A stretch of 64,000 nt of DNA from the NCBI RefSeq assembly GCF_000938255.1, contig NZ_JYMR01000017.1, forward strand, positions 62,001 to 126,000, in the 5' to 3' direction. Positions 35,820 to 45,141 of the stretch are shown piece by piece. Source of the DNA: Bradyrhizobium sp. LTSP849. GTDB lineage: Bacteria; Pseudomonadota; Alphaproteobacteria; Rhizobiales; Xanthobacteraceae. Below the pieces are notes generated by a model. The model was not told where the DNA came from. It saw nothing but the letters and a program-made list of their open reading frames with translations, and did not search any database. The position numbers were made by a program, and so were the translations under genes. Numbering within the stretch: position 1 is the first letter of the stretch; each line of letters opens with the position of its first letter.

Positions 35820-37187
35820 ATGTCGAATAGTTCTGCCCAATATTCGCAGTACCCCCAGCATCAGGCTCACGACCACGGACGGTCCTTCCATCGCCGTCCT
35901 GCCACCGCTGCGGTGGCAACGGCGATTCCCCTTCCCGACACAGACGACGCCTACACCATCGTGCATCACGGCAAGCAGGTTCGCTTGGGGCCTGTGGTGT
36001 TCTGGATCGTGGTCGGCACGATCGTGCTGCTCGGCCTGTGGTCGGCGGCGACCGCCACCTATTTCGCCTTCCGTGACGACGTCCTGACCCGGCTGATCGC
36101 CCGCCAGGCCGAGATGCAATACGCCTATGAGGATCGCATCGCCGAGCTGCGTGCGAAGGTTGACCGCACCACCAGCCGGCAGCTGCTCGACCAGGAGCAG
36201 TTCGACCAGAAGCTAGATCAGATCATGAAGCGTCAGACGGCGCTGGAGTCCCGGGCCACGGCGCTTGGCGCCATGCCTGACGTCACCGGATCGATTCCCC
36301 GCTCGACCCCGCAGCGCGGCGATGCGGCCCAGACGACGCCGCAGGGCACACCAAAGCCGTCCCCGATCAGCGACACCGTGATCTTCGTGGCCCCGCCCGA
36401 TCGCGAGGCGCGGCTCGAATCGCGGGCTCCGACCGTGGTGGCCCCGCCGGTCAATCAATTCGCCAAGAACCAGGGCTTCGACAATGTCCTGGTCCGACTC
36501 ACAACCTCGCTTGACCAGGTCGAGCGCCGCCAGATCGCGGCGCTCAGCGCCGTCGAGGAAGGCATGGATTCGCGCATGCGTCGGATGCGCGGCGTGGTCA
36601 GTGATCTCGGCCTGAACATGGCCAACCTCGAGGCCGCCGTGCCGCGCACCGCCATGGGCGGGCCTTTTGTCCCCGTCAAACTGACTGCCAACGCCGGGCC
36701 GTTCGAGAAGCAGCTCTATCGCATCAACCTCACCCGCGCCGACATGGACCGGCTCAACCGTACGCTGGCGCTGGTGCCCTATCGCAAGCCCGTCGTCGGC
36801 GAAGTCGAGTTCACCTCCGGCTTCGGCGTGCGCAGCGATCCCTTCCTCGGCCGGCCTGCGATGCATACCGGCCTCGACTTCCGTGCCTCGACCGGCGATC
36901 CCGTACGCGTCACCGCCAACGGCAAGGTCGTCTCGGCCGGCTGGTCCGGCGGTTACGGCCGCATGATCGAGGTCGACCACGGCAACGGACTTGCGACCCG
37001 CTACGGCCATCTCTCCGAGATCAATGTGAAGGTCGGCGAGATCGTGAAGATCGGCCAGGTAGTGGGGCTCGTCGGCTCGACCGGACGTTCGACTGGCCCG
37101 CATCTGCACTACGAAACCCGCATCGACGGCGAGGCGGTCGATCCGCAGAAATTCTTGCGCGCCGGTGTGCGCCTCAGCGCGGGCTAG
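35820..37187 (+). CDS. M23 family metallopeptidase, membrane-anchored
   Basis: A 455-residue predicted peptidoglycan endopeptidase or regulator. It has a cytoplasmic N terminus, one membrane helix at about 57-85 (PVVFWIVVGTIVLLGLW), a coiled-coil-prone region (about 95-140 and 230-270), and a C-terminal LytM/M23 domain. The zinc ligands appear complete: His and Asp in HTGLDF, and HxH in GPHLHYE. This suggests real hydrolase activity rather than an EnvC/NlpD-type degenerate domain. I prefer the ATG at 35820 (GGGAG upstream) over the GTG at 35814. It follows the peroxiredoxin gene by 111 bp and is convergent with the tetR gene. Confidence 0.9.
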   Translation: MSNSSAQYSQYPQHQAHDHGRSFHRRPATAAVATAIPLPDTDDAYTIVHHGKQVRLGPVVFWIVVGTIVLLGLWSAATATYFAFRDDVLTRLIARQAEMQYAYEDRIAELRAKVDRTTSRQLLDQEQFDQKLDQIMKRQTALESRATALGAMPDVTGSIPRSTPQRGDAAQTTPQGTPKPSPISDTVIFVAPPDREARLESRAPTVVAPPVNQFAKNQGFDNVLVRLTTSLDQVERRQIAALSAVEEGMDSRMRRMRGVVSDLGLNMANLEAAVPRTAMGGPFVPVKLTANAGPFEKQLYRINLTRADMDRLNRTLALVPYRKPVVGEVEFTSGFGVRSDPFLGRPAMHTGLDFRASTGDPVRVTANGKVVSAGWSGGYGRMIEVDHGNGLATRYGHLSEINVKVGEIVKIGQVVGLVGSTGRSTGPHLHYETRIDGEAVDPQKFLRAGVRLSAG

Positions 37188-37223
37188 GCCTGGCCCCTGC
37201 CTTCACCAAACATGCGTGGCGCT

Positions 37224-37913
37224 TCAGACACGAGGCTGACATGCTTTCAGGAAGAATTTGAGTCCTGCCTCGATCTCCTGTTCGATCGCCCGTTCCGTGA
37301 GATCGCTGAGGCCCAGCACGATCAGCAGCGGTAGTTCGCCGCGGATCAGGCTCAGGAATTGTTTGGCGGCTTCCATCGCGTCGTCAAATTCCAGGAGCTT
37401 CGCGGCCCTCGCTTCTTCAAGGAATTGAGAGAGCCGCCGGATCGTCGCCTCGGGGCCGCTTTCATAGAAGAGCCGCGCGAGCACGGGAAACCGGCCGCTC
37501 TCGTTGGCGATGATGCGGACGAAGGCGACATCCTTCCGGTGAATGAAGCTGTGGAGGTATTGCTTGGCGAACTCCCGCAGCGCTTCGGACAGTCCGGCCG
37601 ACAGTTTGGGCAGCGGCAGGTCGCGTTGCAGGCTCTCGCACTCCGCCACGATCAATGAGGCGAACAGGGCCTCCTTGCTCGGGAAATACGCGTAGAGCGT
37701 GGCCTTCGACACGCCGGCGGCTTTTGCGATCGCATCCATGCTGGTCGCGGAGAAACCCTGATCGAGAAACAACTGCGACGCCGCACGGATGACGATGTCC
37801 ATCTTGCGGCCCGCTGGTGCGCTGTCCTTCTCGTGAGCAGGATGGGCAATCGTTTCGATCAAGGATGGCTCTCCGTCAGTTCGCGACTCGTTGTCGTCGT
37901 CCGCAGCGCGCAC
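37224..37913 (-). CDS. TetR-family repressor of the adjacent RND efflux operon
   Basis: A 229-residue TetR-family regulator. The DNA-binding helix-turn-helix is near residues 55-80 (MDAIAKAAGVSKATLYAYF), followed by a ligand-binding helical domain related to TetR_C (AefR-like). The start is a GTG at 37913 with a weak ribosome site; an in-frame ATG near residue 38 would remove a disordered leader. The gene is divergent from an outer-membrane-factor/adaptor/RND-pump operon. The gap holds two matching semi-palindromic sites near the operon start. Local repression relieved by an efflux substrate is a strong positional inference. The inducer is unknown. Confidence 0.88.
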   Translation of the reverse strand: MRAADDDNESRTDGEPSLIETIAHPAHEKDSAPAGRKMDIVIRAASQLFLDQGFSATSMDAIAKAAGVSKATLYAYFPSKEALFASLIVAECESLQRDLPLPKLSAGLSEALREFAKQYLHSFIHRKDVAFVRIIANESGRFPVLARLFYESGPEATIRRLSQFLEEARAAKLLEFDDAMEAAKQFLSLIRGELPLLIVLGLSDLTERAIEQEIEAGLKFFLKACQPRV

Positions 37914-38000
37914 AATGACCGAGCGTCAACAACTTGAAAGAACAAACAGGCGCACTTGACCAACGCGCGCGTAGCCTAGTTTTTCACAATCAGCAATAAA

Positions 38001-38017
38001 ACTAAACCGTTCAGTAC
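38001..38017. promoter_or_regulatory. TetR-type operator, site 1
   Basis: ACTAAACCGTTCAGTAC contains a near-perfect palindrome ACTnAACssTTnAGT. It overlaps the upstream edge of a -35-like TTGACA at 38020-38025. A second copy is at 38048. Confidence 0.65.
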
Positions 38018-38019
38018 CG

Positions 38020-38025
38020 TTGACA
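38020..38025 (+). promoter_or_regulatory. Candidate -35 of the efflux operon
   Basis: A consensus TTGACA lies between the two operator copies. The -10 is unclear; TACTAA at 38047-38052 is 21 bp away and overlaps operator 2. Confidence 0.35.
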
Positions 38026-38047
38026 ATATTCGCCTAGCCGGTCAAGT

Positions 38048-38064
38048 ACTAAACGGTTCAGTTC
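38048..38064. promoter_or_regulatory. TetR-type operator, site 2
   Basis: ACTAAACGGTTCAGTTC matches site 1 at 15 of 17 positions in the same orientation, centres 47 bp apart. It ends 12 bp before the first efflux gene, where a bound dimer would block initiation. Confidence 0.65.
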
Positions 38065-38076
38065 TTGCGAGTGGCG

Positions 38077-39639
38077 ATGTCTTACCGAACATTCCTCCAA
38101 AAAGGTGCCTTGATACCTCTTCTTCAAGCCGCCATCTCTCTTGGCGGCTGCGCGGTCGGTCCGGACTTCATTCCGGCGGACGCGCCGGGGGTCACCGGGT
38201 ACACCGCGGGCCGATTGTCCGTGGCAGTTGGGGCAGACGGGCCCGGCGGAACGGCACAGAGATTCGTCAGCGGCGCGGACGTGCCGGGGATCTGGTGGAA
38301 GGTGTTTCGCTCGCGACGGATTGAAGCCTTCGTCCGGGAAGCGATCGACAACCATCCCGACATCACCGCAGCCCAGGCGGCGCTGCGCCAAGCGCGCGAG
38401 GTCGCTGCAGCCGACATGAGCGCGCTGCTGCCGTCCATTACCGGAAGCGACAGCGTAACCCGCAGTCAGACACCCCTGGCAGAAGCCGGCCAGACCGGAC
38501 CGTCGTCGTTGTACACCCTGTACAAAACGTCAGTCCCGATTTCGTTCACGCCCGATATCTTCGGCGGCAAGGCGCGCGGGATCGAGGCTGATCTGGCCAA
38601 TGCAAACTACCAGCGTTTCCAACTCGAAGCGACCTACCTGACCTTGACGGCGAATGTGGTGACGACCGCGATCAGTGACGCCTCCTACGCGGATCAGATT
38701 CGTGTCACCGAGGAACAGATCGAGGGCCAGCGCCAGCTGGTGGCGTTGCTCGAACAGCAATTCGCGCTCGGCGCCGTCTCCAACGCCGACGTCCTGACGC
38801 AGAAGGCCCAGCTTGCGCAAACGCTCGCAACCCTGCCACCGTTACAAAAGTCGCGCGCGCAGAACCGCAATCAACTGATGGCCTATCTCGGCCGGCTGCC
38901 GAGTCAGGACAGGGGCGAAGCGGTCCCTCTGGCGAACTTGCGCCTGCCCCGCGACCTTCCGGTCACGGTGCCCTCGTTGCTGGTGCGGCAGCGGCCGGAC
39001 ATTCAGGCCGCGGAAAGCCAGGTGCAGCAGGCCAGCGCAAATGTCGGTGTTGCCATTGCCAACATGCTTCCAAACGTCACGTTGTCGGCGTCGGGCGGCA
39101 GCTCGGCACTGGCACTTTCGGGACTTTATGGGCCGCAATCTGCGGCCTGGAGCGTGGCCGCCAGCGTCACCGGGCCGATTTTCGACGCCGGAAACTTGTT
39201 CCACACCAAGGAATCCAAAGTCGCTGCGTTGGAGCAATCCGGCGCGAAATACCGTTCAACCGTGATCACGGCATTTCAGAACGTTGCCGACGCGCTGCGC
39301 GCGATCCAATCGGATGCCGACCTCCTGAAGGCCCAGGTCGAGGCGGAAAAAACCGCCGCCGAAAGCCTCAAGATGTCGCAGGCTCAGTTCAAGGCAGGCT
39401 CCACCACCTTCATCTCCGTCATCAACGCCGAACAGACGCTGCTGACGGCGCGGATCAATCGCGTGAAGGCGCAGGCTTCGCGCTACGCCGACACCGTGGC
39501 GCTGTATCAGGCGCTTGGTGGCGGCTGGTGGAATCGCGTCGATGAATCCCCCGCCGCCGAGGCAAAGCCCGCGGGCATTGCCGCGATCTTCGTTCCCGCC
39601 GGGGCCCTGCCGCCGCGGCCGGCTCCGCAATCCAACTAA
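38077..39639 (+). CDS. Outer-membrane efflux lipoprotein (OprM/NodT family)
   Basis: TolC-like outer-membrane channel of a tripartite efflux pump. The 520-residue protein has a lipoprotein signal with lipobox SLGGC and lipidated Cys25, then CAVGPDF, the classic NodT/OprM-type start. Two repeated helical barrel segments follow (NYQRFQLEATYLTL and later IQAAESQVQQASANVGVAIANMLP). I choose the ATG at 38077; in-frame TTG (38065) and GTG (38071) are alternatives. It is the first gene of the operon, an unusual order, since the outer-membrane gene is more often last. A Pro-rich tail ends the protein. Confidence 0.88.
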   Translation: MSYRTFLQKGALIPLLQAAISLGGCAVGPDFIPADAPGVTGYTAGRLSVAVGADGPGGTAQRFVSGADVPGIWWKVFRSRRIEAFVREAIDNHPDITAAQAALRQAREVAAADMSALLPSITGSDSVTRSQTPLAEAGQTGPSSLYTLYKTSVPISFTPDIFGGKARGIEADLANANYQRFQLEATYLTLTANVVTTAISDASYADQIRVTEEQIEGQRQLVALLEQQFALGAVSNADVLTQKAQLAQTLATLPPLQKSRAQNRNQLMAYLGRLPSQDRGEAVPLANLRLPRDLPVTVPSLLVRQRPDIQAAESQVQQASANVGVAIANMLPNVTLSASGGSSALALSGLYGPQSAAWSVAASVTGPIFDAGNLFHTKESKVAALEQSGAKYRSTVITAFQNVADALRAIQSDADLLKAQVEAEKTAAESLKMSQAQFKAGSTTFISVINAEQTLLTARINRVKAQASRYADTVALYQALGGGWWNRVDESPAAEAKPAGIAAIFVPAGALPPRPAPQSN

Positions 39640-39656
39640 CGCGAAAGCCCGACGCC

Positions 39657-40781
39657 ATGTTGAAGCGCATGATCATCATGCTGTGTGTCATCGGGGCGGT
39701 GTTTGCCGCCCTCGCCTGGTTCGTCAATTTTCGCGCCGGCATGATCAGTCAAGTCATGGCCTCGCTCGCCGATCCGCCGCAAACGGTATCGACGACCGCT
39801 GCGCAGGTCAGCGACTGGCAATCGACCTTGACTGCGATCGGCACGTTTCGTGCCGTAAACGGCGCAGATCTCTCGCTGCAACAGCCCGGCATCGTGGACA
39901 GCCTTCATTTCGAATCCGGCAAGGATGTCGCCGCAGGCGATACGCTTCTCGATCTGCGCAAAGAGGACGACGTCGCCAAGCTACAGTCGTTGCAGGCCAC
40001 CGCCGACGGCTACGGCATCACGTTGCGGCGCGATCTGGGCCAGTTGAAGATCAATGCAGTCAGCCAAGCGACGGTCGACAGCGATGCCGTCAACGAGCGC
40101 AACGCTCTCGCCCTGCTCGCCCAGCAGCGGGCGCTAGTCGATCAAAAGACGCTACGTGCGCCGTTTGCCGGCCGTCTCGGTGTGCGTCAGGTCGACGTTG
40201 GCCAGTATCTGACCGCAGGCACCACCATTGTCACGCTGCAGGCTCTCGACCATCTCTTCCTCGACTTTACGCTGCCGCAGCAGGCAATCGATCAGGTCAC
40301 CGTCGGGCAAGAGGTCGTGGCGCGCGTCGACGCCTTTCCGGACCGCAGCTTCAAGGGCACGGTACAGGGGTTCAATTCCAAGGTCGATCAAGCCAGCCGC
40401 AACGTTCAGGTCCGCGCGATTTTCGACAATGCGGATCGCAAGCTTCTGCCCGGCATGTTCGCACGGATCGATGTCCGCGTCGGCCAAAGCACGAGCTATC
40501 TCACGCTGCCGCAAACCGCCATCGTCTACAACACTTATGGAGAGTCGGTGTTCCTCGCGGTCAAGAGCGAGGCGCCGGACAAGCAGGGTTTGGTGGCCCG
40601 CCAGACCTTCATCAAGACCGGCGCCACCCGCGGTGATCAGGTGGCCGTGATCTCGGGTCTCGATCGGGACGCAACCGTCGTCACCGCGGGCCAGATCAAG
40701 CTGCGCAACGGCACCCTGCTGAAGATCGACAACTCCATTCCCGTGGCGAACGATCCAAATCCGGCACCCGCCGATCACTGA
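39657..40781 (+). CDS. RND efflux periplasmic adaptor (MFP/HlyD family)
   Basis: Membrane-fusion protein linking the RND pump to the outer-membrane channel. In its 374 residues I see an N-terminal anchor helix (LKRMIIMLCVIGAVFAALAW), a biotinyl-lipoyl-like half (VDSLHFESGKDVAAGDTLLDL) and the matching second half (LRAPFAGRLGVRQVDVGQYL). A short alpha hairpin lies between them, followed by the beta-barrel and membrane-proximal domain. No lipobox is seen, so it is probably held by the helix. It lies 17 bp after the outer-membrane gene and 11 bp before the pump. Confidence 0.9.
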   Translation: MLKRMIIMLCVIGAVFAALAWFVNFRAGMISQVMASLADPPQTVSTTAAQVSDWQSTLTAIGTFRAVNGADLSLQQPGIVDSLHFESGKDVAAGDTLLDLRKEDDVAKLQSLQATADGYGITLRRDLGQLKINAVSQATVDSDAVNERNALALLAQQRALVDQKTLRAPFAGRLGVRQVDVGQYLTAGTTIVTLQALDHLFLDFTLPQQAIDQVTVGQEVVARVDAFPDRSFKGTVQGFNSKVDQASRNVQVRAIFDNADRKLLPGMFARIDVRVGQSTSYLTLPQTAIVYNTYGESVFLAVKSEAPDKQGLVARQTFIKTGATRGDQVAVISGLDRDATVVTAGQIKLRNGTLLKIDNSIPVANDPNPAPADH

Positions 40782-40792
40782 GGAGGAAGAAC

Positions 40793-43700
40793 GTGTCCTT
40801 TACCGACATCTTCATTCGTCGGCCGGTGCTTGCGATCGTCGTCAGCCTGATGATCCTGGTGCTGGGTCTGAAGTCGGTGACTTCGCTGCCGATCCTGCAA
40901 TATCCGCGAACGCAGAATGCGATCGTCACCGTGACGACGACGTACTACGGCGCGGATCCGGCGATCGTCGCGGGATTCATCACCACGCCGCTCGAAAATG
41001 CCATCGCCCAGGCCAATGGCATCGACTACATGACGTCGACAAGCCAGCCCAGTACCTCGACCATCACCGTCAACCTGCGGCTGAATTTCGATTCCGGCAA
41101 GGCGCTGACCGAGATCAATACCAAGGTGAACTCGGTGCTCAACCAGCTTCCGAGCGGCGTCCAGCAGCCGGTGCTTACGGTCAAGGTCGGTCAGACCATC
41201 GACGCCATGTATCTCGGCTTCAGCAGCGACGTGCTAGCACCGAACCAGATCACCGATTATCTGATCCGCGTGGTGCAGCCCAAACTGCAGGCGGTGGCCG
41301 GCGTGCAGACCGCCGAACTGCTCGGCAACAAGACCTTCGCGCTACGCGCCTGGCTTGATCCGATCAAGCTTGCGGCGTACGGGCTGACCGCCTCCGATGT
41401 ATCGACCGCGCTGTCCAGCAACGACTACATTGCCGGGCTTGGCACCACCAAAGGCCAGATGGTGCAGGTCAACCTGACGGCAGCGACCAACCTGAAATCA
41501 CTACAGGAGTTTCGCGATCTCGTCGTCAAGCAGGCGGGCGCGTCCAACGTCAAGCTCTCCGATGTGGCGAACGTCACCCTCGGCTCCGAGGATTACGAAT
41601 CGTCAGTCGGATTCAACGGCAAGCGTGCGGTCTATATCGGCATCCAGGTGGCGCCAAACGCCAACCTTCTCGACGTCATCAAAGGCGTCCGCGCCGTCTA
41701 TCCCGACATCAAGGCGCAGCAGCCGGAGGGGCTGAATTCCGAGATCATCTACGACTCCACCGAATTCGTGAACAGCTCGATCAACGAGGTGATCCATACC
41801 TTGCTCGAAGCGCTTCTGATCGTCACCGTGGTGGTATTCCTGTTCCTCGGCTCATGGCGTTCGGTGCTGATTCCCGTGATCGCCATCCCGCTCTCGCTGG
41901 TTGGCACCTTCAGCCTGCTGCTGGCGCTCGGCTTCTCGATCAACCTCCTGACGCTGCTGGCGCTCGTGCTGGCGATTGGTCTCGTCGTCGACGACGCCAT
42001 TATCGTGGTCGAGAACGTCAATCGGCATTTGGCCGAGGGCACCAAGCCGTTGCAGGCCGCGATCCTCGCCGCGCGCGAGCTTGCGGGTCCTATCGTGGCG
42101 ATGACCGTCGTGCTGATCGCAGTCTACGTGCCGATCGGCTTCCAGGGGGGCCTGACCGGAGCGCTCTTCACTGAATTCGCCTTCACACTTGCCGGTGCCG
42201 TTGCGGTGTCGGCCGTCATCGCATTGACGCTGACGCCGATGTGCTGCGCCTTCATCCTCAAGCCGCCGAACACCGGCAAACTGACGCTTGATGACCGTAT
42301 CGTTGGATTCATCGATGCGCGGATGGAGACGTTGCAACATCGATATCGGCGCTTGCTCGCTGGCAGCCTGACAACAATTCCGGTCACGGTCGTGTTCGCC
42401 GGCCTCGTCTTGAGCAGCATCTACTGGCTCTATACGAACTCCAAGAACGAGCTTGCGCCGGAGGAGGATCAGGGTGCGATCCTGATGCAGTCGACGCTCG
42501 CGCCGAACGCAACCTTACAGCAGAAACTGCTGTATTCCGCCGAGGTCTACCGGCGCATCTCCGCCTATCCTGAAACCGCGGGCGTGTTTCAGCTCGATCT
42601 CACCGGCAGCTCGATCGCGGGCTGGGTGCTAAAGTCCTGGGACAAGCGCGACAAGACTGCGGCACAGCTACAACCGGTGCTTCAGCAGGAGATGGCGGGG
42701 GTTGCCGGTGCCAAGATCGTGGCGTTCCAATTGCCGCCGCTACCGGGAGCTAGCGGCCTTCCGATCCAGTTCGTGATCCAGACCACGGATCCGTTCGACC
42801 GGCTCGACGGCATCGCGAAGGCGTTCACCGCCGAGGCCCTGAAAAGCGGCAAGTTCATCTTCCTCGACAATGACCTGAAGGTCGACCAGCCGCAAACCTC
42901 GGTGGTGATCGATCGCGAAAAGACCGCGCAGCTTGGGCTGAAGCTCAGCGATGTCGGCGGTGCGCTGGGCAGCATGCTGGGTGGCGGCTACGTCAACTAT
43001 TTCGGCCTGGACGGCCGCTCCTACAAGGTCATTCCTCAGGTCGAACAGCGCCAGCGGCTCAACGCCGATCAGGTGCTCGATTACTACATCAAGACCTCGG
43101 ACGGTACGTCTGTTCCGCTGTCGACGGTGGCGTCGCTGAAAACGACCACGGTTCCGCAATCGTTGAATCATTTCCAGCAGATCAATGCCGCCACCGTTTC
43201 CGGCGTGGCCATGCCCGGTGTGATCACCGGGGAAGCACTCGCGACGCTGAAGGAGATCGCGGACCGGACCCTGCCCAAAGGCTACACCATCGACTATGGC
43301 GGGCAGTCGCGGCAGTTCATCCAGGAATCTTCGGGTTTTGCTGCGACCTTCGGCTTCGCCCTGATCATCATCTTCCTGGCGCTGTCGGCGCAGTTCGAAA
43401 GTTTCCGCGATCCCCTGATCATTCTGGTCTCGGTGCCGATGTCGATTGCAGGGGCACTGATCTTCATCATGCTGGGCATCAAGGGCGCCAGCCTCAATAT
43501 CTATACCGAGGTCGGCCTTGTGACGCTGATGGGCCTGATCAGCAAGCACGGCATTCTCATCGTCGAATTCGCCAACGAGCTGCAACATGCCGGCCGCTCC
43601 AAGCGCGATGCAGTCATCGAAGCGACCGCGATTCGGCTGCGCCCGATCCTGGTGACGACAGCGGCCATGGTGATCGGCGTGATGCCGCTGATCACCGCGT

Positions 43701-43906
43701 CCGGTGCTGGCGCGGCCTCACGCTTCAACATGGGGCTGGTGATCGCCTCCGGACTTTCGATTGGAACGCTGTTCACCCTGTTCGTGGTGCCGGCGTTCTA
43801 CATCTTGCTCGCGGCTGACCATTCCGCAGCTGCGACAAGCGATGACACCGTGAAACTCGATTCGGTCGGCCTCGGAACGAACGGTGAGCCGCATGCAGCC
43901 CAGTGA
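40793..43906 (+). CDS. RND multidrug efflux transporter (HAE1 family)
   Basis: A 1037-residue proton-driven inner-membrane pump of the AcrB/MexB (HAE1) class. Twelve helices and two large periplasmic loops are apparent. The proton-relay aspartates are Asp400-Asp401 in GLVVDDAIIVVENV, with FxGAxxKHG-like features in the second half (GLISKHGILIVEFANEL). It starts at GTG with a strong GAGGAGGAA upstream. It is the last gene of the TetR-controlled operon. Closest by layout to MexB/MdtB-like multidrug pumps; the substrate range is not predictable. Confidence 0.94.
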   Translation: MSFTDIFIRRPVLAIVVSLMILVLGLKSVTSLPILQYPRTQNAIVTVTTTYYGADPAIVAGFITTPLENAIAQANGIDYMTSTSQPSTSTITVNLRLNFDSGKALTEINTKVNSVLNQLPSGVQQPVLTVKVGQTIDAMYLGFSSDVLAPNQITDYLIRVVQPKLQAVAGVQTAELLGNKTFALRAWLDPIKLAAYGLTASDVSTALSSNDYIAGLGTTKGQMVQVNLTAATNLKSLQEFRDLVVKQAGASNVKLSDVANVTLGSEDYESSVGFNGKRAVYIGIQVAPNANLLDVIKGVRAVYPDIKAQQPEGLNSEIIYDSTEFVNSSINEVIHTLLEALLIVTVVVFLFLGSWRSVLIPVIAIPLSLVGTFSLLLALGFSINLLTLLALVLAIGLVVDDAIIVVENVNRHLAEGTKPLQAAILAARELAGPIVAMTVVLIAVYVPIGFQGGLTGALFTEFAFTLAGAVAVSAVIALTLTPMCCAFILKPPNTGKLTLDDRIVGFIDARMETLQHRYRRLLAGSLTTIPVTVVFAGLVLSSIYWLYTNSKNELAPEEDQGAILMQSTLAPNATLQQKLLYSAEVYRRISAYPETAGVFQLDLTGSSIAGWVLKSWDKRDKTAAQLQPVLQQEMAGVAGAKIVAFQLPPLPGASGLPIQFVIQTTDPFDRLDGIAKAFTAEALKSGKFIFLDNDLKVDQPQTSVVIDREKTAQLGLKLSDVGGALGSMLGGGYVNYFGLDGRSYKVIPQVEQRQRLNADQVLDYYIKTSDGTSVPLSTVASLKTTTVPQSLNHFQQINAATVSGVAMPGVITGEALATLKEIADRTLPKGYTIDYGGQSRQFIQESSGFAATFGFALIIIFLALSAQFESFRDPLIILVSVPMSIAGALIFIMLGIKGASLNIYTEVGLVTLMGLISKHGILIVEFANELQHAGRSKRDAVIEATAIRLRPILVTTAAMVIGVMPLITASGAGAASRFNMGLVIASGLSIGTLFTLFVVPAFYILLAADHSAAATSDDTVKLDSVGLGTNGEPHAAQ

Positions 43907-43938
43907 CGATCACCCCGCAAGGCGCACGACCGGGGCCT

Positions 43939-45141
43939 CTAGCGCCGGCCGCCGCCCATCCCGCCTCCGGGACCGCCGAGGCCACCACCACCCAGTCCAC
44001 CACCAGGCCCCGTCGGCCCGCCGCCGGGCGAGCCGAGACCGCCGGGACCTGACGGGCCACTTGGTCCGGTCGGCGCGGAGCCGGGATTTGCACCGGGGCT
44101 CGATCCAGGTGCCGGCGCGCCTGCCGGGCCGGGCTGGCTGCCGCTCGGATTGGTGGTGCCGTGGTCGGGATGCATGATCGAGCCGCCGGGCGATCGATTG
44201 GGATTGCCGGCGCCACCCGGCGCCTGTGTCGGCGAGCCCGGGAATTGGCCAACGGCCTGCGCGGAGTCGACCTGAAGGCCGCGCGAGCGATCGAACACGC
44301 CGCTGACGACCATGCGCGCTTCGCCCGCCGCCGGCCCGAAGCGCGAGCTGTCACGAGCGACGAGCCCGGAGCCGAGCTGGAGGCTGGAGCCCGCACGCTG
44401 CACATAGGCCTCGATCGAGAGCCGGCTTGCACCGACGAGATCCGAGAAATCGTCGATGCGCGTGCGCGCGGCCTGCATCGCGCCCTGGCTCGTGCTGCCC
44501 TCGATCTGGACGCGCTGGCCGACCAGCAAGGGATCGACGCCGCTCACCTTGAGCCCGCCGATATGCAAGCCGTCCGGCCCGCGCTCGACGAGACCCGTGA
44601 CGCGCTCGGCTGCGTCGTGGCGCTGTTCGACCAGGCTTGCGACAATCACGCCGTCGGTGCGGCGCAAGCCATAGACCGCCACCTGCGTGCCGGTGCGGAG
44701 CTTGCTCTCCTTGCCGCTCACAACGATCTTCTGGCCGAGCACCGTCAGCTCGTTGCCCTTCACTGATTCGACCGGGCCCGAGACCTCGCTCGCGATCGCG
44801 ATGTTGCGGGTGACGAGCGTGCCATCGGCCTGCCGCGTCGCGACCACGCGCGCAAGCTGGCCGATGCGCAGAGCCTTCGGGCTCGCCGCCTCGCCGTCGA
44901 TTCGGACCGGCACGTCGCTCGCATAGGTGACGCGCTCGCCATTAACGTAGATGCTGCCAAAGCGCTGGATCACGCCGACAATGCCGGTGCCGCCGATGCC
45001 ATGATCATCGCCGCGCGTGATTCCGGTGCCGCCGATGCCCTGGTCCGTGCCGCGCTTGACCTGCGCGCGCGCCATGGCCGTTCCGGCAAGCCAGAATCCC
45101 GTCAGCAGCAGACGGCGGGAGATGAGCGGCGGCCGGCTCAT
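43939..45141 (-). CDS. DUF5666-domain exported protein, Gly/Pro-rich C terminus
   Basis: A 400-residue protein with an N-terminal export signal (SRRLLLTGFWLAGTAMARA), possibly Tat-type because of the twin arginine. The repeated motif GIGGTGI occurs twice (about 36-54), followed by successive OB-like beta domains of DUF5666 character (residues 55-260). The C-terminal 110 residues are low-complexity Gly/Pro/Ser, ending in a GGGLGGGG-type tail. Its start overlaps the DUF6502 stop by 4 nt, so the two are translationally coupled. Function unknown; the tail suggests an envelope or extracellular location. Confidence 0.8.
   Translation of the reverse strand: MSRPPLISRRLLLTGFWLAGTAMARAQVKRGTDQGIGGTGITRGDDHGIGGTGIVGVIQRFGSIYVNGERVTYASDVPVRIDGEAASPKALRIGQLARVVATRQADGTLVTRNIAIASEVSGPVESVKGNELTVLGQKIVVSGKESKLRTGTQVAVYGLRRTDGVIVASLVEQRHDAAERVTGLVERGPDGLHIGGLKVSGVDPLLVGQRVQIEGSTSQGAMQAARTRIDDFSDLVGASRLSIEAYVQRAGSSLQLGSGLVARDSSRFGPAAGEARMVVSGVFDRSRGLQVDSAQAVGQFPGSPTQAPGGAGNPNRSPGGSIMHPDHGTTNPSGSQPGPAGAPAPGSSPGANPGSAPTGPSGPSGPGGLGSPGGGPTGPGGGLGGGGLGGPGGGMGGGRR

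Noticed and set aside
43939..44250. Gly/Pro-rich DNA as tandem repeat element
   Set aside because: It is the in-frame low-complexity tail of the DUF5666 protein; units are irregular.
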